60,191 nt of DNA from Clostridiales bacterium (GTDB lineage: Bacteria; Bacillota; Clostridia; Oscillospirales; Oscillospiraceae): the NCBI GenBank assembly GCA_020860385.1, contig JAJBUK010000011.1, positions 1 through 60,191 on the forward strand. Reading direction: 5' to 3'. Positions within the stretch are counted from its first letter, which is position 1. Every line of letters starts with the position of its first letter. The notes under the pieces were generated by a model, which saw only the letters and a program-made list of their open reading frames with translations, was not told the origin of the DNA and did no database searches. The translations under genes and the position numbers were made by a program. Below, in pieces: positions 40,042-50,180 of the stretch.

Positions 40042-40674
40042 ATGGCGTTTGACTTCAAAAAGGAATATAAGAAGTTCTATCTGCCCAAAGGCAAGCCGGA
40101 GCTTGTCACGGTGCCGAAGGCAAATTACATCGCGGTCAGAGGTCAGGGCGACCCGAACGAGGAGGGCGGAGCCTACCAGCACGCCATCTCCGTGCTGTAC
40201 GCCGTGGCCTATACGCTGAAAATGAGCTATAAGACAGACTATCAAATCGAGGGGTTCTTTGACTATGTGGTGCCGCCCTTGGAGGGCTTCTGGTGGCAGG
40301 AGGGGAGGGCTGGCATTGATTCCGGCAGGAAGGACACGTTTCATTGGCTTTCCGTCCTGAGGCTGCCCGATTTCGTCACAAAAAAGGACTTTGACTGGGC
40401 GGTGGAGACGGCGGCCAGGAAGAAAAAACTGGACTGTTCCTCCGCTGAATTTCTGACCATTGACGAGGGCCTGTGCGTGCAGATGATGCACGTCGGTCCA
40501 TTTGACGACGAGGCACAAACGATAGCGCTGATGGACGCCTACCTTGCGGCAAACGGCTATGAACCCGATTTGACGGATACCAGGCTGCACCACGAAATCT
40601 ACCTGTCAGATGCCCGAAAGGTCGCGCCGGAAAAGTGGAAAACGGTGATTCGCCATCCAATCAGGAAGATATGA
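40042..40674 (+). CDS. GyrI-like small-molecule-binding domain protein
   Basis: The 210-residue protein matches the GyrI-like group found in Firmicutes (MAFDFKKEYKKFYLPKGKPELVTVPKANYIAVRGQGDPN, then YQIEGFFDYVVPPLEGFWW and GLCVQMMHVGPFDDEAQTI). These share the SHS2-type ligand pocket of transcription activators such as BmrR, but this one has no DNA-binding domain. Its ligand and role are unknown; drug or metabolite binding or hydrolysis has been suggested for relatives. It is monocistronic, with no obvious sigma-A promoter. Confidence 0.85.
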   Translation: MAFDFKKEYKKFYLPKGKPELVTVPKANYIAVRGQGDPNEEGGAYQHAISVLYAVAYTLKMSYKTDYQIEGFFDYVVPPLEGFWWQEGRAGIDSGRKDTFHWLSVLRLPDFVTKKDFDWAVETAARKKKLDCSSAEFLTIDEGLCVQMMHVGPFDDEAQTIALMDAYLAANGYEPDLTDTRLHHEIYLSDARKVAPEKWKTVIRHPIRKI

Positions 40675-40828
40675 GCCTGAGCGGGGGGAATAACGCAATG
40701 GGTGAGGGCGGGGCAAATGGACAAGCGCGGATTGCAGGAAAATTTGCATTTACGCTGCTTCCCCTCTCTCCCGCCTACATTGCCGCTCCGCCGTAGCCTT
40801 GCGGTGACGGCCTGCTGGCTTTTATCAA

Positions 40829-40869
40829 AAAACGCTTCGGTGACAGAGTTCCCATCACCGAAGCGTTTT
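40829..40869. terminator. bidirectional terminator between GyrI-like and GT8 genes
   Basis: A perfect 15-bp stem (40829-40843 with 40855-40869) begins with AAAA and ends with TTTT. The rest of 40675-40904 shows no gene. Confidence 0.9.
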
Positions 40870-40904
40870 CCATTTTTGATAATGTGAAAGGCGCCGCCAG
40901 CCCC

Positions 40905-41738
40905 TCATTCCCCCAGCAGCCGCTCTGTCAGCACCATATAGTGCTGGTACAGCACGCCGAACCGGTGGCGGTACCGGGGTTTCCAGGGCTTGGCCTTGCC
41001 GCAGAAGTGGAGGATGGCGGTGTACTGCATCACCCATTCCACGGTGGACTCTCCCCCGCTGCGCAGGTAGTAATCCCGGAACTTGCGGGCGTCATAGTTC
41101 CAGAGGTAGTCGTCCACCTCCAGCGTCTCCCGCCCATACAGGCAGTTCAGGATGTCCTGGTCGGGCAGCACCAGGTCGCTGGTATGCTCCCGGGCGTATT
41201 GAAACACGTCCTCCGGCTGAACCTTCTTCCGGCACTCGTCCAGGTCGATGACCAGCACGCCGGAGTTATAGTACTTATGCTCCGTGCCCAGGCGGAGGTT
41301 GTTCACCGTATTGCTCAGCTCTGTCTTGTGCGTATGGGCCGCCGCCGCAAACATCTTACCATGTAAGTCCAGCTCCCACAGAGGGCGAACGGGGTTGATG
41401 ACCAGCAGGTCAGGGTCCAGGTACAGCACCCGGTTCAGCTCCTGAGGGAGCAGTTGCCCCGCCAGCAGGCGGTAGTACATCTCCTGGGGGTAGCGTTTGG
41501 ATACCGGCGCGTCCGCAAACAGCGCCTCGTCCACCACCACCGGGTGCAGATGGTAGTGCAGTGGGCAAATTTGCTCCGCCAGCCGTGCCAGCGCCTCCTC
41601 CGGGATGGCGCGGTGGAGCAGGTATAGCTCCACCGGCTGCTCCGGGGCTGTCAGGTACAGTGAGGTCAGCAGCACCCGCAGCCTGGGCAGGTAGGCCTCA
41701 TCCAGCGTGACCAGGATGTTCATTGGCGACAATTCCAT
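40905..41738 (-). CDS. family 8 glycosyltransferase (LgtC/GspA-like)
   Basis: The 277-residue enzyme has the GT8 layout: MNILVTLDEAYLPRLRVLLTSLYL, then YYRLLAGQLLPQELNRVLYLDPDLLVINPVRPLWELDL, which includes the DxD metal site, KYYNSGVLVIDLDECRK, LPDQDILNCLY and the late HFCGKAKPWK. Such enzymes add galactose or glucose from UDP-sugars to lipid or surface glycans. The ATG at 41738 has GGAGG six bases upstream and starts five codons before the conserved MNILVTLD. It is the third gene of the rlmB unit, 14 bases after the pseudo-ATPase gene. Confidence 0.92.
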   Translation of the reverse strand: MELSPMNILVTLDEAYLPRLRVLLTSLYLTAPEQPVELYLLHRAIPEEALARLAEQICPLHYHLHPVVVDEALFADAPVSKRYPQEMYYRLLAGQLLPQELNRVLYLDPDLLVINPVRPLWELDLHGKMFAAAAHTHKTELSNTVNNLRLGTEHKYYNSGVLVIDLDECRKKVQPEDVFQYAREHTSDLVLPDQDILNCLYGRETLEVDDYLWNYDARKFRDYYLRSGGESTVEWVMQYTAILHFCGKAKPWKPRYRHRFGVLYQHYMVLTERLLGE

Positions 41739-41752
41739 TGATTCCCTCCGGT

Positions 41753-44029
41753 TTAAAACTTGTCTGCAAATCCGGCGATCAGCAGCTCCGGCACCAGCCA
41801 CAGCACCAGGAAGGTCAGCAGATTGACCACCGTCAGCGACGCGAAGGCCAGCTGGCTGGTCAGGTAGGTGGCCATCAGGATGCCCACCAGGGAGGCCAGC
41901 AGGGCCAGCACGGTGTTGATCCGCACCAGTCTACACAGCCGCCGTCCGCCCACTACGGCGTCGGAGAAGGCACCCAGGCCCTCCCGCAGCAGCAGCGCGC
42001 CCAGGGTGTCGTTATGTACCTGGCCGGGCTGGGACAGCTCACGCCGCCGCTTGATGGGGGGATACTCCATCTGGTCAGCGGGCAGGTCGTACCGCTGCAA
42101 GGTGCCGGGGGTGATGTTGAAGTCCCGGGTGGCCAGCACCGGCGATACGCCGGAGCGAATCAGCTCCCGCAGGGCGGGCTTTACATAGTGGGAGGGGGTA
42201 TACTCCAGCTTGAACATTCCCACGATTTCCCGGTTGATGGCGCAGTACACGGCGGAGCGCACCCGGTAGCCCTCCAGAGGGATGCGGTTCACCGTCATAA
42301 AACCGTCCGTGCCCACCAGCACACTGTCCCCCCGGATGGTGGCGCTGAGGCCGCCGGCCTCGCTGCACTCCAGGTCGTTCACGGTGCGGCAGAAGCCGCC
42401 CTGCATCTTCAGCAGATCCTCAAAAATGCCGGTCAGGCCGCTGCCTGCGCTGCGGAGCATGGAGGTGGTGCAGGCCACCACCCGCTCCTCGGATACGTTG
42501 CCAAAATACCGCATATCGGTGATGGTGACGCAGCCCGCCGGGAACAAATCCTCATCCTTAATTAAAATGTTGGCCTGACCGGACATACTCTCCGCGCCGT
42601 CCCAGCCCGCCAGCACCGCGCCGAAGCGGTCCAGGCGGCGGGTCACCCGCAGCAACGGCTGCCCGTAAATCAGGAGGGAGGACACCGGAGACGCCGACAC
42701 CAGCACCGTGGACAGGCACCACAGCAGCATACTCCGTTCCCCACAGGCTACCGTAGCGCCGACGGACAGCACCACCGCACCAATCAGCAGGATGGGGACG
42801 ACAATGCGGCAAATTCTGGTGGAGCCGTCCATGCTCTGAATCTGGCTGCCGAAGCCTGCCGTGCTGCCGGCCACCTTGTCAAAGGCGGGGGCGCCGTCCC
42901 ACTTGTCCTCATCCAGCGTCACCCGATAGGGCTCCGCCGTGCCGGAGACGGTGCGGCAGGAGATGTAAAGGGCCTTTTTTCGGTCATAGGCTCCCCACAT
43001 GGCCCCAAACAGGCTGAGGGCAGCCAGCCCGGACAGGGGCAGCGGCCCCTCCCGCCCAACGGCGGCGTAGCAAACGCCGTCCAGCAGCGTGGCCAGGACT
43101 GCCGCCGCCGCCATGGTGTGCAGGCCGGTGCAGCGCCGCACCGGGGCGCTGAACCCCAGCCAAAGCACGTCCAGACCCAGCACGGCGGCCAGCGCCAGCC
43201 CCCAGGTCAGGCAGAGGGCCATCGTCCTGGGATGCTCCGCCAGCACGGCAGGCAGCGGCCAGCCCATCTCCTGGGCCAGCGCCAGCGCGGTCAGCGCTAC
43301 GGCGATGACCAGCACCATCCAAATCCGCCTCCCCAGGGAATCCAGCCCGGTGCGGTACCGCTGGGCCAAATCTGCCGCGTTCAAATCGGGGGCGGCTTCC
43401 CGCCGCTTCGCCCGTTTGGGCTTCTGAGGCTTTGCCGGGGGTGTCGTCTCCTGGTCTGTGCCGGGGGTGTAGCGCTCCTCCAGGCGGGCCTGCTCGTCCT
43501 GCTTCTCGCTGCGGAACATATTGTCCGCAAAGTCGTTGGCCTTGTCCTGCACCGCGTTCAGCGTCTGCTTGATGGGGTGCAGCGGGTCGGCGGGCATGGA
43601 GAGCACATTGTCCACATCCTCCGTCTCGTCCGGCGCAGCCGTCTGCTTCTTCCGGTGGAAAAGCCTCTGCCAGAGGGTGGGCTTCTCCTCCGGCTCAATG
43701 GCCTCGGAGACCTGCTGCTGAACGAACCGCCGGGTCTCGTCCGGGTCCACAGGCTCCCCAGGGCTGCTCGACACAGGCTCCTCCTGGGGGAAGTCGTCCT
43801 GGAGCCGCTTTTCGATTTCTTCCATTCGGCTTTCAGCGGCTTCCGGGGTAACGGCGTCCGTGTCGGCATACTCCCGGATGATGTCGTCCAGCTCATAGGC
43901 CGTCTCATTGGGCATTGCGCCGGTGTGCATCAGCTTCTCTACGTCGTTCAGCTCATCCACGGTGCTCCATTTGGTCTCTTCCAGTTCCTGGCTGGACGTT
44001 TCCGTTTCATGCTGTTCCTTCATTCCCAT
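41753..44029 (-). CDS. degenerate P1B-type ATPase-like membrane protein (pseudoenzyme)
   Basis: The 758-residue protein has a long acidic, disordered N-terminus (1-215) and four helices (about 235-252, 268-292, 303-322, 330-347). A small soluble segment comes next, then two more helices (405-428, 433-455), a soluble region (460-700) and two C-terminal helices (705-727, 729-752). This is the order of a heavy-metal P-type ATPase. The usual PC motif is SASPVSS (445-451). The phosphorylation motif DKTGT is replaced by DEDLF (492-496), the HP motif by SGLTG (530-534), TGD by TRD (634-636), and GDGxND is gone. LVGTDGFM (571-578) and GMFKLEYTPSHYVKPALREL keep the fold. It cannot be a normal pump. 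It lies between rlmB and a GT8 gene. Confidence 0.75.
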   Translation of the reverse strand: MGMKEQHETETSSQELEETKWSTVDELNDVEKLMHTGAMPNETAYELDDIIREYADTDAVTPEAAESRMEEIEKRLQDDFPQEEPVSSSPGEPVDPDETRRFVQQQVSEAIEPEEKPTLWQRLFHRKKQTAAPDETEDVDNVLSMPADPLHPIKQTLNAVQDKANDFADNMFRSEKQDEQARLEERYTPGTDQETTPPAKPQKPKRAKRREAAPDLNAADLAQRYRTGLDSLGRRIWMVLVIAVALTALALAQEMGWPLPAVLAEHPRTMALCLTWGLALAAVLGLDVLWLGFSAPVRRCTGLHTMAAAAVLATLLDGVCYAAVGREGPLPLSGLAALSLFGAMWGAYDRKKALYISCRTVSGTAEPYRVTLDEDKWDGAPAFDKVAGSTAGFGSQIQSMDGSTRICRIVVPILLIGAVVLSVGATVACGERSMLLWCLSTVLVSASPVSSLLIYGQPLLRVTRRLDRFGAVLAGWDGAESMSGQANILIKDEDLFPAGCVTITDMRYFGNVSEERVVACTTSMLRSAGSGLTGIFEDLLKMQGGFCRTVNDLECSEAGGLSATIRGDSVLVGTDGFMTVNRIPLEGYRVRSAVYCAINREIVGMFKLEYTPSHYVKPALRELIRSGVSPVLATRDFNITPGTLQRYDLPADQMEYPPIKRRRELSQPGQVHNDTLGALLLREGLGAFSDAVVGGRRLCRLVRINTVLALLASLVGILMATYLTSQLAFASLTVVNLLTFLVLWLVPELLIAGFADKF

Positions 44030-44094
44030 CAGCCCACCTTATCTCAGTCTCGTTCAGAGGTTCGTAATTGCAGTTGTCCGACCGGCTTGCGCCG

Positions 44095-44973
44095 TCACCC
44101 CAGGCGCTGGCGCACCGCCTCATACAGCAGGATGGCCGCTGACGCCGACGCATTCAGAGAATTGACCTGCCCCTTCATGGGAATACTGACCGTAAAATCG
44201 CAGCACTCCCGCACCAGGCGGTTCATCCCGAAGCCCTCGCTGCCAATGACGATGGCCGCCGCCCCCTTGAGGTCCGCCTGATAGAGGGTGGTTTCCCCAT
44301 CGGCCTCCGCCCCGAAGATCCAGACGCCCTTCCGCTTCAGGTCGTTCAGGGTGGCCGTCAGGTTGGCCACCCGGGCCACCGGCACATAGCTGACCGCCCC
44401 GGCGCTGGTCTTTGCCACCACCGCCGTCAGCCCGGCGCTCCTGCGCTTGGGGATGATGACACCGTGGGCCCCGGCGCACTCCGCCGTCCGAATGACTGCC
44501 CCCAGGTTGTGGGGGTCGGACAGCTCGTCGCACACCACGATGAGGGGAGGCTCCCCCTTCTCCTCCGCGGCGCGGAGGATGTCGTCCACGTCCGCATACT
44601 CCCGCACGGCGGTCAGGGCAATGACCCCCTGGTGGGAGTGGGTGCGGGACATGGCGTCCAGCTTCCGGCGGTCAGCGTCCACCACTACCGCGCCGCTCTC
44701 CTTGGCCTTGGCGGTGAGGTAGCTCAGGGTGGAGTCCGTCTCCCCCTTAGCGATATAAACCTTATCCAGAGGCACCCCGGCCCGCAGGGCTTCCATCACG
44801 GCGTTGCGCCCTTCAATGACGCCGTCCGCCTCCGCCTCGGAGGGCTGACGCCTGGGCTGGCCGTCCCGCCGCTCCGGTTCTCTGCGGTCACGGTCCTCAC
44901 GCTGCCTGCGGGGCGGGCGATGCTCCGACCCCCGCGCTTCCTGCCCCCTGGACGGGCGCTTTTCCTGATTCAT
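44095..44973 (-). CDS. rlmB: 23S rRNA (guanosine-2'-O-)-methyltransferase RlmB / TrmH-family SPOUT methylase
   Basis: The 292-residue protein has a basic, Arg-rich N-terminal tail (1-48), a substrate-binding domain from GVIEGRNAVMEAL, and the SPOUT knot with VVCDELSDPHNLGAVIRTAECAGAHGVI, IVIGSEGFGMNRLVRECCDFTVSIPM and VNSLNASASAAILLYEA. These are the TrmH motifs I-III. RlmB methylates G2251 in the peptidyl-transferase loop. The Arg-rich tail is longer than in E. coli RlmB. The membrane pseudo-ATPase follows after 65 bases. The specific target within the family is probable, not proven. Confidence 0.92.
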   Translation of the reverse strand: MNQEKRPSRGQEARGSEHRPPRRQREDRDRREPERRDGQPRRQPSEAEADGVIEGRNAVMEALRAGVPLDKVYIAKGETDSTLSYLTAKAKESGAVVVDADRRKLDAMSRTHSHQGVIALTAVREYADVDDILRAAEEKGEPPLIVVCDELSDPHNLGAVIRTAECAGAHGVIIPKRRSAGLTAVVAKTSAGAVSYVPVARVANLTATLNDLKRKGVWIFGAEADGETTLYQADLKGAAAIVIGSEGFGMNRLVRECCDFTVSIPMKGQVNSLNASASAAILLYEAVRQRLG

Positions 44974-45037
44974 CCGGTTTCTTCCTTTCCAAAACGCGGC
45001 CTGCCGGGCAGCTTCCCGAATCAGGCCCTACAGAGGT

Positions 45038-45043
45038 ATTATA
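45038..45043 (-). promoter_or_regulatory. possible -10 element of rlmB
   Basis: A consensus TATAAT on the minus strand lies about 65 bases before the rlmB start. The -35 at 17 bases (TTCCTT) is weak. Confidence 0.4.
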
Positions 45044-45118
45044 ACACAGTTTGGCCCATGAAGGAAGCATAATCTGAAAAACCTTCCGCAATTTTACAGA
45101 TTATTCACGGGTCATTTC

Positions 45119-45147
45119 TTGTATTTCCTATCTTTTTGTGGTATATT
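45119..45147 (+). promoter_or_regulatory. sigma-A promoter of ftsH
   Basis: TTGTAT (45119-45124), 17 bases, then TATATT (45142-45147), about 92 bases before the chosen TTG start. Confidence 0.75.
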
Positions 45148-45238
45148 CAAGAGCAAGCAGAAAATCAGCGGTTTTCCTCCCGTCCCAGGGACGCCGCAGC
45201 CGCTTTATCACGCGGGTTTCCCGGAAGAAGGTCTCATT

Positions 45239-47317
45239 TTGAAGAACAATAAGAATGATAAAAATAATCAAAGACGCACGATTGTCGGCATCGCCACCAT
45301 CCTGGTCTGGGCGCTGGTGTTGCTGGGGGCGGTCTACGCCGTCTCCGGATCCATGTCCGACACCGGCAGCGTGGAGATTCAGTTCAGCGAGCTGATCTCC
45401 CTGGTGAAGTCTGATCAGGTGGAAGCCGTCACCATGGAGTCCGGCAAGTACACCATCACCCTGACGGAAGAGGGGGAGCAGGCCTGGCTGGAGAGCTATT
45501 ATGCGGATGATGGCGACGGCGAAGCGGTGGATGTGTCGGGCATCACCATGCCCGTCCTCTACACCGCGCCGGTGAGCTATACGGACTTCACCCTGCTCCT
45601 GGAGGAGCACGGCGTGGTCTTCGGCACGCCGTATCAGAGCAGCAACAGCGTCGCCTCCTTCCTGCTCAACTATATCCTCCCCATGGCCTTGATGGTGGGG
45701 GCCATGCTGCTGCTGTTCCGCATGATGAGCAGCCGCATGGGCAGCGGCATCGGCAACGTGGGCCGCTCCAACGCCAAGATGTATGTGGAGAAGGAGACCG
45801 GCGTCACCTTTAAGGACGTGGCCGGGCAGGACGAGGCCAAGGAGAGCCTGGAGGAAATCATCGACTTTCTCCACAACCCCGGCAAGTACACCGCCATCGG
45901 CGCGAAGCTGCCCAAGGGCGCGCTGCTGGTGGGTTCCCCCGGCACCGGTAAGACCTTGCTGGCCAAGGCAGTGGCAGGCGAGGCCAAGGTGCCCTTCTTC
46001 TCCATCTCAGGCTCGGACTTTGTGGAGATGTATGTGGGCGTAGGCGCCAGCCGTGTCCGTGACCTGTTCAAGGAGGCCGCCAAGATGGCCCCCTGCATCA
46101 TCTTCATCGACGAAATCGACACCATCGGCAAGAACCGGGATAACCGCATGGGCGGCAATGACGAGCGGGAGCAGACCCTGAACCAGCTGCTGGCCGAGCT
46201 GGACGGCTTCGACCCCACCAAGGGCGTTATCGTCCTGGGGGCCACCAACCGCCCGGAGGTGCTGGACAAGGCGCTGCTCCGTCCCGGCCGGTTTGACCGC
46301 CGCATCACTGTAGATCGGCCCAACCTGGCGGGCCGTCTGGCCACCCTCCAGGTTCACACCCGGAAAATCAAGCTGGCGGAGGACGTGGACCTGAACAAAA
46401 TCGCCCAGGCCACTGCGGGCTCCGTGGGCGCGGACCTGGCCAACCTGGTGAACGAGGCCGCCCTGCGGGCCGTCCGTATGGGCCGCCAGGCGGTGAATCA
46501 GAACGACCTGCTGGTCTCCTTTGAGCTGGTCATCGCTGGTGCGGAAAAGAAGGGCACCGTGCTGACGGAGAAGGAGAAGAAGCTCATCGCCTACCACGAG
46601 GTGGGCCACGCCCTGGTGGCCGCCAAGCAGAAGAACACCACCCCCGTCTCCAAAATCACCATCGTCCCCCACACCCAGGGTGCTCTGGGCTACACCATGC
46701 AGACCCCGGAGGAGGAGAAGCTCCTGGAGGACAAGGAGGAGCTGCTGGCCGACTTGCGCACCTTCCTGGGCGGCCGGGCCGCCGAATGGCTGGTGTTCGG
46801 CACCATGACCACCGGTGCCGCCAACGACATCGAGCGGGCCACCGATATGGCCCGGAAAATGGTCACCATGTACGGCATGAGCGACAAGTTCGGCGTCATG
46901 GGCCTCGCCACCGTCCGCAGCCAGTACCTGGACGGCAGCTATGGCATGGACTGCGCCCAGGATACCGCCGCCGTGGCCGACGAGGAGATTTGCACCCTGA
47001 TGAACAACGCCTATCAGGAGGCCATCGAAATCCTGAAGGAAAACCGGGATATGCTGGACAAAATCGCCGCCTACCTGCTGAAGAAGGAGACCATCACCGG
47101 CGCGGAGATGACCGCCATCCTGGAAGGGCGCGACCCGGAGCAGGCGGAGCCGGCCTCCGCCGAGCGGCGGGCCCAGGCCCGCATCACCTCCACCGGCGTG
47201 GAGCCTGCGGCCCGGGTGGTGCATATGCTGGATGAAAAGCCTCAGCAGCAGCTGCCGGAAGGGGACAGCGCCTCTGCCCCGGAGACGGATGCCCCGGAGG
47301 ACGGCAAAGAGGAGTAA
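45239..47317 (+). CDS. ftsH: ATP-dependent zinc metalloprotease FtsH
   Basis: The 692-residue membrane protease has two N-terminal membrane helices (about 14-36 and 140-163). Its AAA+ module has [19 protein letters not shown], the Walker A GSPGTGKT, the pore loop [15 protein letters not shown], Walker [13 protein letters not shown] and the [13 protein letters not shown]. Its M41 zinc site is HEVGH (453-457) with a distal Asp. The usual Ala of HEAGH is Val here. It degrades membrane and regulatory proteins. The TTG at 45239 is chosen (AAGAAGG upstream) because the longer frame begins inside the promoter's -35. The C-terminal 70 residues are acidic and low-complexity. Confidence 0.96.
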   Translation: MKNNKNDKNNQRRTIVGIATILVWALVLLGAVYAVSGSMSDTGSVEIQFSELISLVKSDQVEAVTMESGKYTITLTEEGEQAWLESYYADDGDGEAVDVSGITMPVLYTAPVSYTDFTLLLEEHGVVFGTPYQSSNSVASFLLNYILPMALMVGAMLLLFRMMSSRMGSGIGNVGRSNAKMYVEKETGVTFKDVAGQDEAKESLEEIIDFLHNPGKYTAIGAKLPKGALLVGSPGTGKTLLAKAVAGEAKVPFFSISGSDFVEMYVGVGASRVRDLFKEAAKMAPCIIFIDEIDTIGKNRDNRMGGNDEREQTLNQLLAELDGFDPTKGVIVLGATNRPEVLDKALLRPGRFDRRITVDRPNLAGRLATLQVHTRKIKLAEDVDLNKIAQATAGSVGADLANLVNEAALRAVRMGRQAVNQNDLLVSFELVIAGAEKKGTVLTEKEKKLIAYHEVGHALVAAKQKNTTPVSKITIVPHTQGALGYTMQTPEEEKLLEDKEELLADLRTFLGGRAAEWLVFGTMTTGAANDIERATDMARKMVTMYGMSDKFGVMGLATVRSQYLDGSYGMDCAQDTAAVADEEICTLMNNAYQEAIEILKENRDMLDKIAAYLLKKETITGAEMTAILEGRDPEQAEPASAERRAQARITSTGVEPAARVVHMLDEKPQQQLPEGDSASAPETDAPEDGKEE

Positions 47318-47340
47318 GGCAACCATTCAAATGATAAAAC

Positions 47341-47383
47341 AGAACCGAGCAAGCGGGTTCGCTTGCTCGGTTCTTGTATTTTG
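47341..47383 (+). terminator. ftsH terminator
   Basis: A perfect 15-bp stem (47341-47355 with 47360-47374) is followed by TGTATTTT. Confidence 0.88.
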
Positions 47384-47418
47384 TAGCGGGCTTGATTTTG
47401 GTGGAGTTGCAAAGAGGG

Positions 47419-48744
47419 CTAGTATCGTTCAACTGAGTCAATGTATGTCTCTGGCTGAATGTTAATATTGTAATCGTGGATGAAATTATAATCATCAAGC
47501 CATTTATAAAATGCCTTATCATTTTCGAACTTCATCCCATTTATATCCATACGCCTTTCGAGAAAATGAAGTACCTCTGTTTTAGTCATAATGCCATCAT
47601 AGATTGCATGAGCTAAAATAGAACGCCGTGTTCGCGCAGACAATGCATCTCTTTGCGATACATTATACCCAAGTTGGTGTAAAACGCTTTCTTCGCTCCA
47701 AGAGCTGTACTCCCAATCATAAAAATCAGAGCCGAGCATTCTTATATCGTTTGCTAGTGGGCCAAGGACATTCTGGTAATGCTCATAAGCGGAATAACTC
47801 AACATCTTTCGTTTACAATAATAGCAATATTCGAGGTCAATTTTCCACTCTTCTCCGCTTTCGTCTTTGACGGTTGCAGTAACTTGAGTGATTGGATGAT
47901 GCTGTCTGAAACAAACAATTAAGCCTTTGTAAACATATAATGTATTATTTGGTTCGAGTTGTGGCGGTTCTGTAGGCTGAAATCTGGGACTTGCTTTTAT
48001 TTTCTGTGGAACTTCCTCTGGCTGTTCTGGAGCGGGTCGATGCTGTACAGCGCAAAGTCGAGCGACTGTTTCATCACGAGCCTTCAACTTCATTTTGGGA
48101 ACAACCTGTAGAGCATCCGGCGTGATTGTATAGTATATGTCGGCAATAGCCCAATGTTCTTTGCCGCTGATTATGATAGGTTCTCCTGAACATTTGGTGT
48201 CCATCACGGCAACAATTCTGACCATTTTATTCGGGACTCGGTATACGGGGATAAAATACTTGGCTTTAGAAAGATATGAATCAAGCCTGCCGGTGTCTTT
48301 TAATGTACAAATACTACCAAGTGAGACTTTTCTGGTAAAATATTCATCTCTAACCGCCCCCGCATCTTCCCACTCTTTTTGTATACGAGCGTTGCGAGAT
48401 AGTGTGGGCTGTTTTGGTTTGGGTGGTTCTCGCTTTTGCATCTCGGCTATTCTCTTGCGGAGGTAATAACGGATTGGGTTTAAGTAATCTTCTCTATCCA
48501 ACTTCATGTCCGGTACAACATTCAGTGTCCCAAGTGGAAATTCCATCGGCCAGGAAAGGCGTGCATAATATTGTCGATAGTTAATTCTAATGATTCTGAC
48601 TCCAGAGCACTCTTCTTCTACCACTGGCACAACTAATGCTGTTTTGATGTTTTCTTGCGCATGGACTACGAGGAAAAGTGCGTCATCGGCCCATACCCCA
48701 CGGTTTTGCGTGCAAATATCGCCAGCAGATGGAGCCTTGTACAT
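47419..48744 (-). CDS. low-GC orphan protein with duplicated N-terminal domain and CxxC module
   Basis: I do not recognise the function of this 441-residue protein. It has two copies of one domain (about 8-85 and 143-223), sharing GDICT/GSICT, a CSG (46-48 and 185-187) and VVPDMKL/VVPKMKL (76-82 and 214-220). Third is a domain with CYYCKRK (307-313). Fourth is a C-terminal helical module (about 350-420, with GYNVSQRDALSARTRRSILAHAIYDGIMTKTEVLHFLERRMDINGMKF) that I have seen at the end of uncharacterised proteins of gut clostridia. GC content and codon use are far below the neighbours. The ATG has AAGGTGA upstream, and a clean promoter sits at 48771-48799. It may be a laterally acquired single-gene module. 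Confidence 0.75.
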   Translation of the reverse strand: MYKAPSAGDICTQNRGVWADDALFLVVHAQENIKTALVVPVVEEECSGVRIIRINYRQYYARLSWPMEFPLGTLNVVPDMKLDREDYLNPIRYYLRKRIAEMQKREPPKPKQPTLSRNARIQKEWEDAGAVRDEYFTRKVSLGSICTLKDTGRLDSYLSKAKYFIPVYRVPNKMVRIVAVMDTKCSGEPIIISGKEHWAIADIYYTITPDALQVVPKMKLKARDETVARLCAVQHRPAPEQPEEVPQKIKASPRFQPTEPPQLEPNNTLYVYKGLIVCFRQHHPITQVTATVKDESGEEWKIDLEYCYYCKRKMLSYSAYEHYQNVLGPLANDIRMLGSDFYDWEYSSWSEESVLHQLGYNVSQRDALSARTRRSILAHAIYDGIMTKTEVLHFLERRMDINGMKFENDKAFYKWLDDYNFIHDYNINIQPETYIDSVERY

Positions 48745-48770
48745 ATAGCGTCACCTTTTCTTTTTTTGCA

Positions 48771-48799
48771 ATTTTACCACTGCTTTACATAAAAGTCAA
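48771..48799 (-). promoter_or_regulatory. promoter of the low-GC orphan gene
   Basis: Minus-strand TTGACT (48799-48794), 17 bases, then TAAAAT (48776-48771), about 30 bases before the start codon. Confidence 0.75.
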
Positions 48800-48826
48800 T
48801 CTTCTTCCTGTTCGCATTTAAGGAAC

Positions 48827-48864
48827 GAAAAACGCACAGACGGAGCCCTTCCGTCTGTGCGTTT
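48827..48864 (-). terminator. terminator of the dnaG-rpoD operon
   Basis: A 14-bp stem (48830-48843 with 48851-48864) is followed on the minus strand by TTTTTCGTTCC, about 65 bases past the rpoD stop. Confidence 0.85.
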
Positions 48865-48929
48865 CAGTTGTGTATCACTGTCAGCAGCTCCGCTGCGCTG
48901 CCAGCTTCCCGGAGGATATGTCAGCGCGG

Positions 48930-50176
<1,247 letters not shown>

Positions 50177-50180
<4 letters not shown>

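Noticed and set aside
45119..45238. N-terminal extension of ftsH starting at 45119
   Set aside because: The TTG there is the -35 hexamer of the ftsH promoter; a TTG with a ribosome binding site at 45239 gives the normal FtsH N-terminus.
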